Source of the DNA: Sphingomonas bacterium | Lineage (GTDB): Bacteria; Pseudomonadota; Alphaproteobacteria; Sphingomonadales; Sphingomonadaceae | Assembly: GCF_903643065.1 (NCBI RefSeq) | Contig: NZ_CAHJWX010000016.1 | Span: 1-15,676, forward strand | Length of the DNA: 15,676 bases | Reading direction: 5' to 3' | Shown: one piece after another, positions 6,278 to 14,010 of the stretch | How the letters are laid out: every line of letters starts with the position of its first letter | How positions within the stretch are numbered: the stretch's first letter is position 1 | Notes under the pieces: generated by a model | The model's input: the letters and a program-made list of their open reading frames with translations, nothing else | What the model was told of the DNA's origin: nothing | Databases searched by the model: none | Position numbers and translations under genes: made by a program

Positions 6278-7306
6278 CTAGTGCCTATGTTTGTCGTCTC
6301 TACAGCACCACTCCCGGTCAAAGATGGGCACCTTTGCCGCCAGCGGCGGCTTGTCGCTGACGAGCAGGTGCTCGAGCGCGGAACGGGTGCCACTGATGCG
6401 AATCTGGTCGGGCGACAGCGTGACCTGCTCGACCAGCAGCCCGACGTAAGCGCGGCGGAAGTTCGGGTTCCCGGCGACGAGCCTGGCGCGCAGCACCTGC
6501 CCGAACTCCGCGATGACAGTGGGCGTGATCCGCTTGCGCGAGATGGTCAGCTGCCGCTCGATGCTCTCGATCTCGGTCGTGGCGGACTGCTGGCACGCGC
6601 GCTGGAACGCGATGCGCTCGACCACCTAGCGGCTGTCGGCGGGCATGGCTCCCTTCTCCGCGCGGGTGAGCAGATTGCCGATCGCCTTCTCCGCCTCGGT
6701 CCGGGTGGTGCGCGCCACCGCGAGCGCGCGGCGACGCCGCTGGTCGGCCTCTTCGGTCCTCTCGAGCAGGCCGGCGAGCAGTTGCTGCAGGTGTTCCGGA
6801 TCGAGCACGCGGTCGAGCAGCGCGTCGAGCACTACCTCGTCCAGCGCTTCGCGCCGGATGGACGGCAGCGTGCACGCGTCGGCGACGCGGTTGGCGCGGT
6901 GTTCGCAAACGTAATAATGGTACTGGCCGCCCTTGCCGGAGCGCACGGTCAAGCCTGCGCCGCAGCCGGGCACGCCGCAGCGCGCCACCCGGGACGGCAA
7001 CATGGTGACTCCGTTCACGACGTGCGGGGCCGTCACGCGCGGCCGGCGCGACGCGCGGGTCGCGGCGGCTGCCATAAAGATATGTTCGTCAACGATGGCC
7101 GGGCATGCGACCCGCACCCACTCCGTTTCGGGCAGCGGTTCGCCCAGGTCGCTGGTCTTGCCATCCATGTAATGGCCGATGTTGTGAGTGCGCGCGAGGA
7201 TGTCGGCCACGTTGCTGTTGTGAAACCTGCCCGATTTGAGGGTGTACCCGCGCTCGTTGAGCCACCGCGCAATTGAGCGTACGCCCATGGCTCCGTGGAG
7301 CCCCGC
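6278..7306 (-). pseudogene. Large serine recombinase, C-terminal remnant with in-frame amber codon
   Basis: This is part of a large serine (resolvase/invertase-type) recombinase that moves or excises mobile DNA. From its N-terminal side it shows the recombinase domain (MGVRSIARWLNERGY, SNVADILARTHNIGHYMDG, EWVRVACPAIVDEHIF), then a zinc-ribbon (CGVPGC ... YYVCEHRAN ... C), then a long coiled-coil-like helical region (DPEHLQQLLAGLLERTEEAD onward), and a tail ending in PIFDREWC. The N-terminal catalytic domain with the serine nucleophile is entirely missing, and the homology stops at about 7306. A TAG at 6626-6628 interrupts the otherwise continuous frame between AMPADSR and VVERIAFQRA. With neither catalytic domain nor intact C-terminus it is inactive. 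The frame continues to 7546, but the upstream part overlaps the methyltransferase remnant on the other strand and does not look like a recombinase. Confidence 0.85.
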
Positions 7307-7619
7307 AAGCTGGATCTGCTCCGGCAGGTGTTTGAGGGGTCCGAGGCGCTTCGGCCAATCCTTTACCCGCACGAACTGACTGGGACCGTGGCGGCCCGTT
7401 TCGGTTCCCTTGCCCGCCACCTTGAGGACTGCGGCCACGCTCATCCGTGCGCTGGCCCAGCGTCTCGAGCGCGCCGAGGAACGACTGGCGAGTCTGTTCG
7501 GCGAATGGGGGAGGGCGGCTTCTTCGGCGCCGAGGCAATCCGCCACTTCAATGGTGGCCTCTTCGACGACGCGCCGGTGCTCCCGCTGCAGTCGGTGGCG
7601 CTCAGCACCGACCAGATCA
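7295..7619 (+). pseudogene. MmeI-like (class I SAM-dependent) DNA methyltransferase remnant
   Basis: Two pieces of one family can be read on the plus strand. The first (about 7295-7447) gives RKLDLLRQVFEGSEALRP, then LTGTVAARFGSLARHLEDCGH. The second gives ERAEERLASLFGE in one frame (about 7468-7506) and continues one base off as MGEGGFFGAEAIRHFNGGLF, DDAPVLPL (7505-7593). The pattern of a helical ARFxSLAxxLxxxGH block followed by an ExxxxLFxxMxxGGxFGxExIxxFNGGLFDD block is that of the spacer region of MmeI/YeeA-type restriction-modification proteins. The segment that normally lies between (hydrophobic, with CxFAED) is missing, and the SAM-binding and target-recognition domains are absent. 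It abuts the recombinase remnant with overlapping ends at 7295-7306. The identification is from motif memory only. Confidence 0.5.
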
Positions 7620-7706
7620 GCGGGCGAGTGCCGTCTGACCCCGCCCCACGAGGACGATCAGCAGCGCCGTCAGTGCCAGCGGAACGATCATGGCCAGCCT
7701 ATTCAC
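7617..7706 (-). pseudogene. Truncated small membrane protein or signal-anchor fragment, unknown
   Basis: A GTG at 7706 has a well-placed ribosome binding site (GGAGG, 7 bp upstream) and opens a 29-codon frame, VNRLAMIVPLALTALLIVLV then GRGQTALAR. This is a single strongly hydrophobic helix after a short basic start. The stop lies at the border with the methyltransferase remnant, so this is more likely the first segment of a longer, severed membrane or periplasmic protein than a complete small protein. I do not recognise the family. It is on the same strand as, and downstream of, the two unknown genes at 7802-8792. Confidence 0.35.
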
Positions 7707-7801
7707 CGTGGCGCCTCCGCGTCCGGGGAGGTGTCGCTCGAATAAGGCCGCCGGGCGCGCGGAGGCCTTCATCCTGATGGCCGGAGCGACCTGCCCGGTC
7801 C

Positions 7802-8139
7802 TCAGCACCCTGCTCCATCGCGCGGCGACGCGAGTACGCCGGCGAGATCCGCCAGCGCGAGGTCCGCCGCGAGAGGGCCGGCGGGCGATCGGTATCGGTC
7901 GACGCCGTGGCGATCAGATTGGTCGCGCCGACCAGCGCCGCCGCCGGCCCATCGTATCCGGGTCTCGTCCTCTAGCGCGAGCCATTCCGCGCTGCGGCGC
8001 GCGACGCCCGCGGCGCTGGTCATCGCTCCGAGCCAGCGGCCAGACCCCTCCGGGGGAAGGCCGGATCGAAGCGGAAGGCGAGCGAATCCGACAGACTGTT
8101 GAAGGATCCCATGAGTTGCAGCTTGGTGGCCACGGTCAT
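7802..8139 (-). pseudogene. Unknown gene, frameshifted, coupled to upstream unknown gene
   Basis: The ATG at 8139 overlaps the stop of the preceding gene as ATGA, with GGGAGA just ahead of it. The product begins MTVATKLQLMGSFNSLSDSL then AFRFDPAFP. At about 8050 the frame must shift by one base to continue as PEGSGRWLGAMTSAAGVARR SAEWLALEDETR, and shift again near 7955 to read DGPAAALVGATNLIATAST. In the first frame a stop occurs at 8020-8022, and a last open piece ends at 7802-7804. The switching points join protein-like segments with normal third-position GC use, which suggests one original gene of about 110 codons. I do not recognise the family. Confidence 0.45.
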
Positions 8140-8792
8140 TCTCCCATGAACGACGAGATGACGGCGGCGAGTGTGTCGGATGCCCTGCCGACCCGCTCGC
8201 GAGTGATGTGGGCGAGGTGCGCGCGCTCGGCCGTGCTCAGGTTCGAACGGTCCCGCAGCACCCGCCGCAGATCGGCGTCGGCAGCCGCGACCTCCGCCAG
8301 GGCGGCGTCGAGGGCGGGCTGCAGCCTAGCGGCCTGGAGCGTGTCCTCGGAGCGGTCGTAGTAGGTGGCGGCGAACGCACGCCGGCGATCGGGCGGCAGG
8401 TCGGAGGCCTGCGCCGCGCGCACCAGCGTGCCTGCGATCACCATCCTCAGCCCTGCGTCGCCGCTGCGGCTCAGACTCCAAACGGCGAGCTGGCCACGCA
8501 GCGACCTGATGAGCGTGTCCGCCAGGTCGGCCTGCGCGACGAGGATTCGCAGCTGTCGGGCTTTGTCCGCTTCGCTCTGAAGGTCGCCGACGAACTCGAG
8601 AAACCCCTTGATAGTGGCCACTTGCGGGTCGGTGGCGCCGGGCACGACGGGTATGTCGCCAGCGACCGCGTGGAGCAGCCGGTCGGCCGAGCCCGCCAGC
8701 GAGACCGCCTCGGCGAAGTCGGCTGCCGGATCGGGACCCTTGGCGTCCAAGATGCCGGTGAGGCCGCTCGGATAGGCCACGAGGGCGTCCAC
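8136..8792 (-). CDS. Hypothetical protein, helical, probably missing its original N-terminus
   Basis: The frame is open and protein-like from about 8840 down to 8136 (…FVLVDALVAYPSGLTGILDA… to …ASDTLAAVISSFMGE). It is rich in Ala, Leu, Asp and Arg with long predicted amphipathic helices and no transmembrane segment; the single methionine in the body is at LRMVIAG. I see no known catalytic motif and do not recognise the family. The start is unclear: the frame stays open to an ATG at 9098 inside the GH16 gene on the other strand, which I reject. GTG codons exist at 8954 and 8792. The stretch just upstream of 8840 has lower GC and reads like non-coding or foreign sequence, so the original 5' end may have been lost; I give the conservative GTG. 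The stop overlaps the next gene's start by ATGA, so the two were translationally coupled. Confidence 0.5.
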   Translation of the reverse strand: MDALVAYPSGLTGILDAKGPDPAADFAEAVSLAGSADRLLHAVAGDIPVVPGATDPQVATIKGFLEFVGDLQSEADKARQLRILVAQADLADTLIRSLRGQLAVWSLSRSGDAGLRMVIAGTLVRAAQASDLPPDRRRAFAATYYDRSEDTLQAARLQPALDAALAEVAAADADLRRVLRDRSNLSTAERAHLAHITRERVGRASDTLAAVISSFMGE

Positions 8793-9058
8793 GAGGACGA
8801 AGGTGGGTTCGAGGTCGCAGCCAGGAGAGGTAAGCGTGAACGGATCGGGATAGGCTTTGAAAATAACGATAGCGGTGCTGGATGTTTGATAGGAGGTTTT
8901 AACGTCCCCTATGGGGTGCGGACGTGCGACCGGCCTTGCGCTCCGCCTATGCACGATGCTGCGTGCCCGATGAACGAGGAGGTGGTAGATATTAGCGTTC
9001 TGTGCCTGATGTCGCCACGCAGGAAATGCTGTCGATCGTTGGCAGGCGGAGATCCGAT
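8793..9058. other. Divergent intergenic region ahead of GH16 gene
   Basis: The region holds a lower-GC patch (about 8855-8905) that stands out from its surroundings. It includes a small hairpin-capable CCCC-TAT-GGGG and an imperfect repeat of ATAGGAGG with CCCCTAT. No convincing sigma-70 boxes are visible. A 30-codon frame (starting MNEEVVDISVLC) ends in a TGA overlapping the GH16 start as ATGA, but it lacks a ribosome binding site. The lower-GC patch may mark a rearrangement border between the decayed block and the glucanase gene. Confidence 0.35.
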
Positions 9059-9898
9059 ATGATGGCGGCATGGCTGGCGCTGCTCGCACAAGCCGCAACG
9101 CTGGGAGCGATCAACTACGCGTTCGATGCTCCGATGGTCACGCCCACTCGCCGGCCCAGCTTTGCCGACGATTTCGGAGGCACGACGATCGATGCCGCGA
9201 AATGGCGCTTCGACACAGGCAGCAACGCGATTGGCTGGCCCAATCACGAGCGGCAATATTATGCCAACGCGAGACCGGAAAACACGCGCGTCAGGGGTGG
9301 CGTGCTGATAATCGAGGCACGCCGCGAAACGCTGGCCAAGGATCGTTTTCCCGATTGGGGCGGCGAGAGCTATACCTCGGCCAGGCTCGTCTCGCGCCAG
9401 CCGCAAGGCTACGGCTTCTACGAGGTCCGCGCGAAGCTGCCTTGCGGACGTGGCACTTGGCCGGCGATCTGGCTGCTGCCGCCGACGGGCACATGGCCGG
9501 ACGCGGGCGAGATCGATGTGATGGAGATGGTCGGTTGGGACCCGGCGGTTGTCCACGCCACGCTCCACACCGGCGCCTTCAACCATCGCCTTGGCACCCA
9601 GCGCGGAGCGCAGGTGATCGTGCCGACGAGTTGCGCCGCATTTCATCGCTACCAGCTCGACTGGCAGCCGCACTCGATAACGATAGGCGTTGATGGCCGA
9701 GCCTTTATGCGCGTGCTCGACGACCAACCGGGCGGGATCGCGGCCTGGCCTTTCACCCGTCCCTACGACATGATCCTCAATCTGGCGATCGGCGGCGACT
9801 GGGGCGGGCGGAAAGGCGTGGACGATGCGGCGTTCCCACAGCGGCTGGTCATCGACTATCTGCGCTACTGGACCGACCCGCCCGCCGGCACTCCGTAG
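9059..9898 (+). CDS. GH16 family endo-beta-1,3-glucanase (laminarinase-like)
   Basis: This complete glycoside hydrolase family 16 enzyme (279 residues) would cleave internal beta-glucan linkages, most likely laminarin-type beta-1,3(-1,4)-glucan. The catalytic motif GEIDVMEMVG gives nucleophile Glu151, Asp153 and acid/base Glu156, in the ExDxxE arrangement of laminarinases. Other family landmarks are ADDFGGTTIDAAKW (36-49), NHERQYYANARPENTRV (62-78), YGFYEVRAKLPCGRGTWPAI (118-137), WLLPP, HATLHTG and LNLAIGGDWGG near the end. A hydrophobic N-terminus (AAWLALLAQAATLGA) suggests export, though the signal is weak. I chose the ATG at 9059 because GGAG lies 7 bp upstream; an ATG follows at once at 9062, and an in-frame ATG at 9002 has no ribosome binding site. 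It would feed oligosaccharides to the GH1 enzyme at 1795-3231. There is no lesion. Confidence 0.93.
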   Translation: MMAAWLALLAQAATLGAINYAFDAPMVTPTRRPSFADDFGGTTIDAAKWRFDTGSNAIGWPNHERQYYANARPENTRVRGGVLIIEARRETLAKDRFPDWGGESYTSARLVSRQPQGYGFYEVRAKLPCGRGTWPAIWLLPPTGTWPDAGEIDVMEMVGWDPAVVHATLHTGAFNHRLGTQRGAQVIVPTSCAAFHRYQLDWQPHSITIGVDGRAFMRVLDDQPGGIAAWPFTRPYDMILNLAIGGDWGGRKGVDDAAFPQRLVIDYLRYWTDPPAGTP

Positions 9899-10129
9899 CA
9901 GGGCGGCGTCGGCACAAATCGCGCCGGGCACCGACCAACCCGAGCGGTTTGGCATACGCGGGACGCCCGTCGCAGGCGTGGTTTCGGTCGCCGACCGACA
10001 CCGATGGCGATCGGCTGTTTGCAGCAGTGACGGCTACACGATCGCATCTGGCGGCAACGCCCGCGACGCTGTTGCCCCGCGCTTGCAATCTATGCGCTAT
10101 ACAATTTGTTCTGGGTGTCGGGGGCGGGA
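9899..10129. other. Intergenic region ahead of antiporter pseudogene
   Basis: No gene is visible here. A -10-like TATACA at about 10099 lies before the original antiporter start but lacks a well-spaced -35 box. No terminator-type hairpin with a T-run follows the GH16 stop. Confidence 0.3.
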
Positions 10130-11469
10130 ATGGAGGACTGATACGAGAGTCTGGCGAAGGTCGCGGGGGGCGTTCTCGCGCCTCATGGGCCGGCGATTAC
10201 GGGAACGGCGGCGAGCTATGCGCCGGGCGATTTCAGCGTCCACTTCTTCCTCCAGCTTGCCGTCATCCTGCTTGCCTGCCGCGTCGTCGGATGGTTGGGA
10301 CGTCGCTTTCTCGGCCAACCCCAGGTGGTGGGCGAGATGATCGCCGGCGTCGTGCTCGGCCCGTCGCTGCTGGGCCTGATCTTCCCCGGCCTGCAGGGCG
10401 CGATCTTCCTAAGGAGACCAGGAACGTGCTCTACGCCGGCGCGCAACTCGGCGTCGGGCTCTACATGTTCCTCGTCGGCACGACGCTCAGGCTGGACCAT
10501 TTCCGGTCGAAGGCGCGCAGCGCATCGGCGGTCTCGCTGGGGGGCATCGCCGCGCCGTTCGCGGTCGCGGTGCTGATAACGCCGCTGCTGCTCGGCGTCC
10601 CCGGGCTGTTCGCGGCCGGGATCGGCCAGGCCAATGCGACGCTGTTCCTGGGTGCCTGCATCGCGCTCACCGCTTTTCCGATGTTGGCGCGCATCATCAA
10701 CGAGCGCGGGCTCGCCGACAGCGCTCTGGGCACGCTGTCGCTGACGGCGGGGGCTTTCGACGACGTCTGCTCGGGGTGCGTGCTCGCGATCGGCGGCGGC
10801 ATCGCCTATGCGGCCTTCGTCCTGCTCGTCGGCCGGCGGCTGCTGGCGCCGCTCGGCGCGGCGGTCGAGCGCGAGGGCGAGATGAGCGCGGGCGTGCTCG
10901 CGGTGACGCTCGCGCTGTTTTGCCTGTCGGCGTTCCTGATGGACGCGATCGGCATCCACGCGATCTTCGGCGGATTCCTGCTCGGCGCGGCGATGCCGCG
11001 CGGGGCGTTCGCCGCCGAGCTGAAGCGCAAGGTGGAGCCGGTCGCGGTCGTGCTGCTGCTGCCGATGTTCTTCACCTATTCGGGTCTCAACACGCGGATG
11101 GACATGGTCGCGTCGGCCTCGCTGCTGCTAGTCGCGCTCGGCATCCTGGCGGCGTCGATCGTGGCGAAGGGCGGCGCCTGCTACCTCGCCGCGCGGCTGT
11201 CGGGCGAGGACAACCGCACCGCGCTCGGCATCGGCGCGCTGATGAACTCGCGCGGGCTGATGGAGCTCATCATCATCAACATCGGATTGCAGAAGGGCAT
11301 CATCGGTCCGACGCTGTTCGCGATGCTGGTGCTGATGGCGATCGTGACGACGATGATGGCGGGCCCTTTGTTCGAGGTCTTCTACGGTCGCCGCGGCCGC
11401 GAGACGGGCGAATTGTCGCCGCTCGACGGCGCGCTCGCCCAAATCGGCGGACCGGCGCGCGTTCGATGA
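10130..11469 (+). pseudogene. CPA2-type cation/proton antiporter (KefB-like) pseudogene
   Basis: Conceptually this is an inner-membrane monovalent cation/H+ antiporter of the CPA2 family. The original start is probably the ATG at 10130, but the fourth codon is TGA (10139-10141). The frame then reads YESLAKVAGGVLAPHGPAI, SVHFFLQLAVILLACRVVGW, GQPQVVGEMIAGVVLGPSLL, GLIFPGLQGAIF. Near 10410 one base is missing, and the protein continues in another frame with KETRNVLYAGAQLGVGLYMF, LVGTTLRLDH and nine or so further helices. These include FLGACIALTAFPMLARIINE, SLTAGAFDD and ALMNSRGLMELIIINIGLQ. At about 10758-10795 SLTAGAFDDVCSGCVLAIGGG is shorter than relatives as I remember them, suggesting a small in-frame deletion there. 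The stop overlaps the next start as ATGA. An internal restart could give a protein lacking the first helices, but function is unlikely. Confidence 0.8.
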
Positions 11470-12692
11470 TCGCGCGCGTCGCGTCGCTGCCGCTGCTCGC
11501 GGTCGTATTGCTGAGCGGCGCCGCCGCGGCGCAGGAGGTCGATCTCCGGCCGTTGATCGACGCCCGGCTGCGGTGGGAAGATGTCGATCAGACCGGCCTG
11601 CCGCGCGACGCCGACGCGGTGACCATGCGCATACGCTCGGGCATTGAGGCACGGCGGGGCGCGTGGTCGGCGCTGGCCGAGACGGAGGCGACGCTGGCGA
11701 TCACCGAGCGCTACAACAGCGGAACCAACGGCCGGACCGGCTATCCACTTGTCGTCGACCCGCAGAACATCGAGCTCAACCGCGCGCAAGTCCGCTATCA
11801 AGGCGCGAACGGCCTCGCCGCGACCGCCGGCCGTCAGCTGATCGAATTGACCGACCAACGCTTTGTCGGATCTTCAAGCTGGCGACAGAATCAGCAGACC
11901 TACGACGCGGTGCGCGTCCAGTGGGGCAAGCCCTCCACGCTGTTCGCGGACGTGACCTATGCCTGGTCGGACCGCACCGTGAACGGCATCGACGGCGCCG
12001 GCGCGCGCCAGCAGGCGGTCGACGGCGACAACGTCTTCGCGCTGCTCGGGGCCGGCACCAGGCTGGGTACGCTGAGCGTGTTCGCGTATCTGGTCGATCA
12101 GGACGAGGCCGCAGTGCAAGGTTACCGATTGTCGAGCCAGACCTTCGGCCTGCGCTTCGCCGGGGTCAGGTCGCTCGCCCACGCGGTCAAGCTCGGCTAT
12201 ACCACGAGCTGGGCGCGCCAGAGCGATTACCGGCGCAATCCCAACGATTATCTGGCCGATTACTGGCTCGGCGAAGCGACGCTGACGGTGAACCGGCTGA
12301 CCACGACTGGGGGATATGAGGTACTCGGTGCCAGCCGGAAGGGCGTTCGGGGAGTCGCGCTGACCAGCGTCCAGACGCCGCTTGCCAGCCTGTTCAAATT
12401 CCAGGGCTGGGCGGACAAGTTCACGACCACGCCGCCCAACGGCGTCCGCGATCTATACGCGACGGTCGGTTTCGGCGGCAGGGCGGGGCGGTGGGGCGTT
12501 CCGGGGCTGTCGGCCACCTATCACCGCTTTCGCTCTGGCCGGCTCGGTCAATATTATGGCGACGAGGAGGACATGCTCGCCAGCCTGAAGCGCGGCCACA
12601 CCACGATCGCGGCGCGCTACGCCCGCTATCGCGCCGCGACATTCGCGACCGACACGGACAAGCTGTGGTTGGAGATCGGGTGGGTGTTTTGA
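11466..12692 (+). CDS. Alginate-export-type outer membrane protein (porin-like)
   Basis: This is a complete 408-residue beta-barrel protein. A clear signal peptide (MIARVASLPLLAVVLLSGAA) with probable cleavage after AAA before QEVDLRP leads into alternating-residue strands rich in Tyr, Trp, Arg and Asn. Segments such as RLRWEDVDQTGLPRDADAVT, MRIRSGIEARRGAWSALAET, RAQVRYQ, LTDQRFVGSSSWRQNQQTYD and a C-terminal strand ending in WLEIGWVF (final aromatic Phe) fit the alginate-export family. The family forms 18-strand-like channels for sugars or other solutes; the substrate here is unknown. The ATG overlaps the antiporter stop as ATGA with no strong ribosome binding site of its own. It was therefore designed for translational coupling, which the upstream nonsense and frameshift mutations should weaken. 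The frame is intact. The 148 bp after it, up to the end of nagA, hold no gene or clear terminator. Confidence 0.82.
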   Translation: MIARVASLPLLAVVLLSGAAAAQEVDLRPLIDARLRWEDVDQTGLPRDADAVTMRIRSGIEARRGAWSALAETEATLAITERYNSGTNGRTGYPLVVDPQNIELNRAQVRYQGANGLAATAGRQLIELTDQRFVGSSSWRQNQQTYDAVRVQWGKPSTLFADVTYAWSDRTVNGIDGAGARQQAVDGDNVFALLGAGTRLGTLSVFAYLVDQDEAAVQGYRLSSQTFGLRFAGVRSLAHAVKLGYTTSWARQSDYRRNPNDYLADYWLGEATLTVNRLTTTGGYEVLGASRKGVRGVALTSVQTPLASLFKFQGWADKFTTTPPNGVRDLYATVGFGGRAGRWGVPGLSATYHRFRSGRLGQYYGDEEDMLASLKRGHTTIAARYARYRAATFATDTDKLWLEIGWVF

Positions 12693-12840
12693 TCGCGAAA
12701 AAGGCGGGCAGGCGTGGAAGCAAATAGCCGGTAAGAGTACGCCATTGAGCCAGTCGACCAGAATGTCATCCTGCGGTGGTGTCGCGTTCGAACGGGTCGA
12801 AGCCGGGTCGCTCGCGACCGCGCCGGCCGCATCGGCTCGA

Positions 12841-14010
12841 TCAGGCGGCGGCGGACTGCGCGGCGTTGAGGCGGCCATGCTGCCAGACGCCCTTGGCGTC
12901 GCCTTCGCGTCCTAGCCATACCAGGTCGGCCGCGCGGCCGACCTCGATCGATCCGGTGACGTCGTCGAGCCGCAGGAAACGCGCGGGTGCCAGCGACGCC
13001 ATCATCGATGCCGCTTCGATGCCGATCCCGGTCATCGTCATGATGTTGCGCACCGCCAACGCCATGGTCAGGTCGCAGCCCGCCAGCGTCCCATCGGGTC
13101 CGACGCACACGCCGTCGCGCACCTCGATCGTGACGCCGTTCAGCGGGAAGCTGCGATGTGCGCTGCCGACCGCTGGCATCGCGTCGCTGACCAGCATGCA
13201 CCGATCGATCGGCCGCGCGCGCAGGACGATGCGCAGCACCGCAGGATCGACGTGGTGGCCGTCGGCGATCAGTCCGCAGTAACTCGCCTGATCGTCCAGC
13301 GCGGCACCGACTACGCCCGGCGCACGGTGCAGCATCGGCGACATCGCGTTGAACAGATGGGTGAAGCCGGTGACGCCCGCATCGAGCGCCGCCCGCATCG
13401 TGGCGTGATCGGCGTCGGTATGGCCGGCCGCGACAATGACTCCGGCGCCCGCCAGCGCCGCTATGTCGCCGGTGCCGCACAGTTCGGGTGCCAGCGTCAC
13501 CAGCGTTCGGCCTCGCTTCAGGCTGGTGAGCAGATCGATGGCCGCGGCGTCGAGGCGGCGGAACTTGGCGGGATCGTGGATGCCCTTGCGCGCCCTGGCG
13601 ATGAAGGGGCCTTCGACATGGATGCCGAGCACGCCGGGAACGCCCTGGTCGATCGCCGCTTCGACCGCGCGCATCGCCGCATCGATCACGTCGAGGTCGT
13701 CGGAGATCAGCGTCGGCAGGAAGCCGGTCGTGCCATGGGCGGCATGGGCGGCGCCGATCGTCGCGATCGTGTCGACGCTCGGCGCATCGTTGAACAGCCT
13801 GCCGCCGCCGCCATTTATCTGAGCGTCGACGAAACCGGGCACGAGGTGGTCGCCGCCGATATCCAGCAGTCCGCCACCGCGCGGGCTCGCGCCCGCCCCC
13901 GTCATGTCGCCGAACGCCGCGATCCTGCCGGCCTCGATTGTCAGATAGCCGTTCGTGAGCACGCCTCGCGGCGTGACCAGCCGGGCGTTGATGATGGTGA
14001 CCCTGCTCAT
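12841..14010 (-). CDS. nagA: N-acetylglucosamine-6-phosphate deacetylase
   Basis: This complete 389-residue amidohydrolase removes the acetyl group from GlcNAc-6-phosphate, yielding glucosamine-6-phosphate in the cytoplasm. Family motifs are VPGFVDAQINGGGG (57-70), GTTGFLPTLIS (93-103), the metal ligand Glu133 in HVEGPFI, APELCG (174-179), His197 in AAGHTDAD, His218 in FTHLFNAMSP, IADGHHVDP (248-256) and the catalytic Asp276 in LVSDAM. The C-terminus (GSIEVGRAADLVWL) is the usual returning strand. The ATG at 14010 overlaps the stop of the upstream sugar-isomerase gene as ATGA, so the two are translationally coupled; the frame stays open further upstream, but that part lies in the neighbour. 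It is the last gene of a nagK-nagB-II-nagA operon. Confidence 0.95.
   Translation of the reverse strand: MSRVTIINARLVTPRGVLTNGYLTIEAGRIAAFGDMTGAGASPRGGGLLDIGGDHLVPGFVDAQINGGGGRLFNDAPSVDTIATIGAAHAAHGTTGFLPTLISDDLDVIDAAMRAVEAAIDQGVPGVLGIHVEGPFIARARKGIHDPAKFRRLDAAAIDLLTSLKRGRTLVTLAPELCGTGDIAALAGAGVIVAAGHTDADHATMRAALDAGVTGFTHLFNAMSPMLHRAPGVVGAALDDQASYCGLIADGHHVDPAVLRIVLRARPIDRCMLVSDAMPAVGSAHRSFPLNGVTIEVRDGVCVGPDGTLAGCDLTMALAVRNIMTMTGIGIEAASMMASLAPARFLRLDDVTGSIEVGRAADLVWLGREGDAKGVWQHGRLNAAQSAAA

Noticed and set aside
8969..9062. 30-codon frame overlapping the GH16 start as ATGA, a possible leader peptide
   Set aside because: No ribosome binding site precedes its ATG, and the sequence has no attenuator-like codon run or following hairpin.
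8793..9098. Upstream extension of the unknown minus-strand gene to an ATG at 9098
   Set aside because: It would overlap the start of the GH16 gene on the other strand, and the extra residues (many Arg/His/Ser, no pattern) look like antisense of non-coding DNA.
10776..11465. N-terminal extension of the outer membrane protein inside the antiporter
   Set aside because: It is an Arg-rich out-of-frame reading of the antiporter; the signal peptide at 11466 marks the real start.
12693..12840. Terminator between the convergent outer membrane gene and nagA
   Set aside because: A short GGTCG/CGACC hairpin and a CGTTCGAACG palindrome are present, but without a T-run or a long stem, so I cannot call a terminator.
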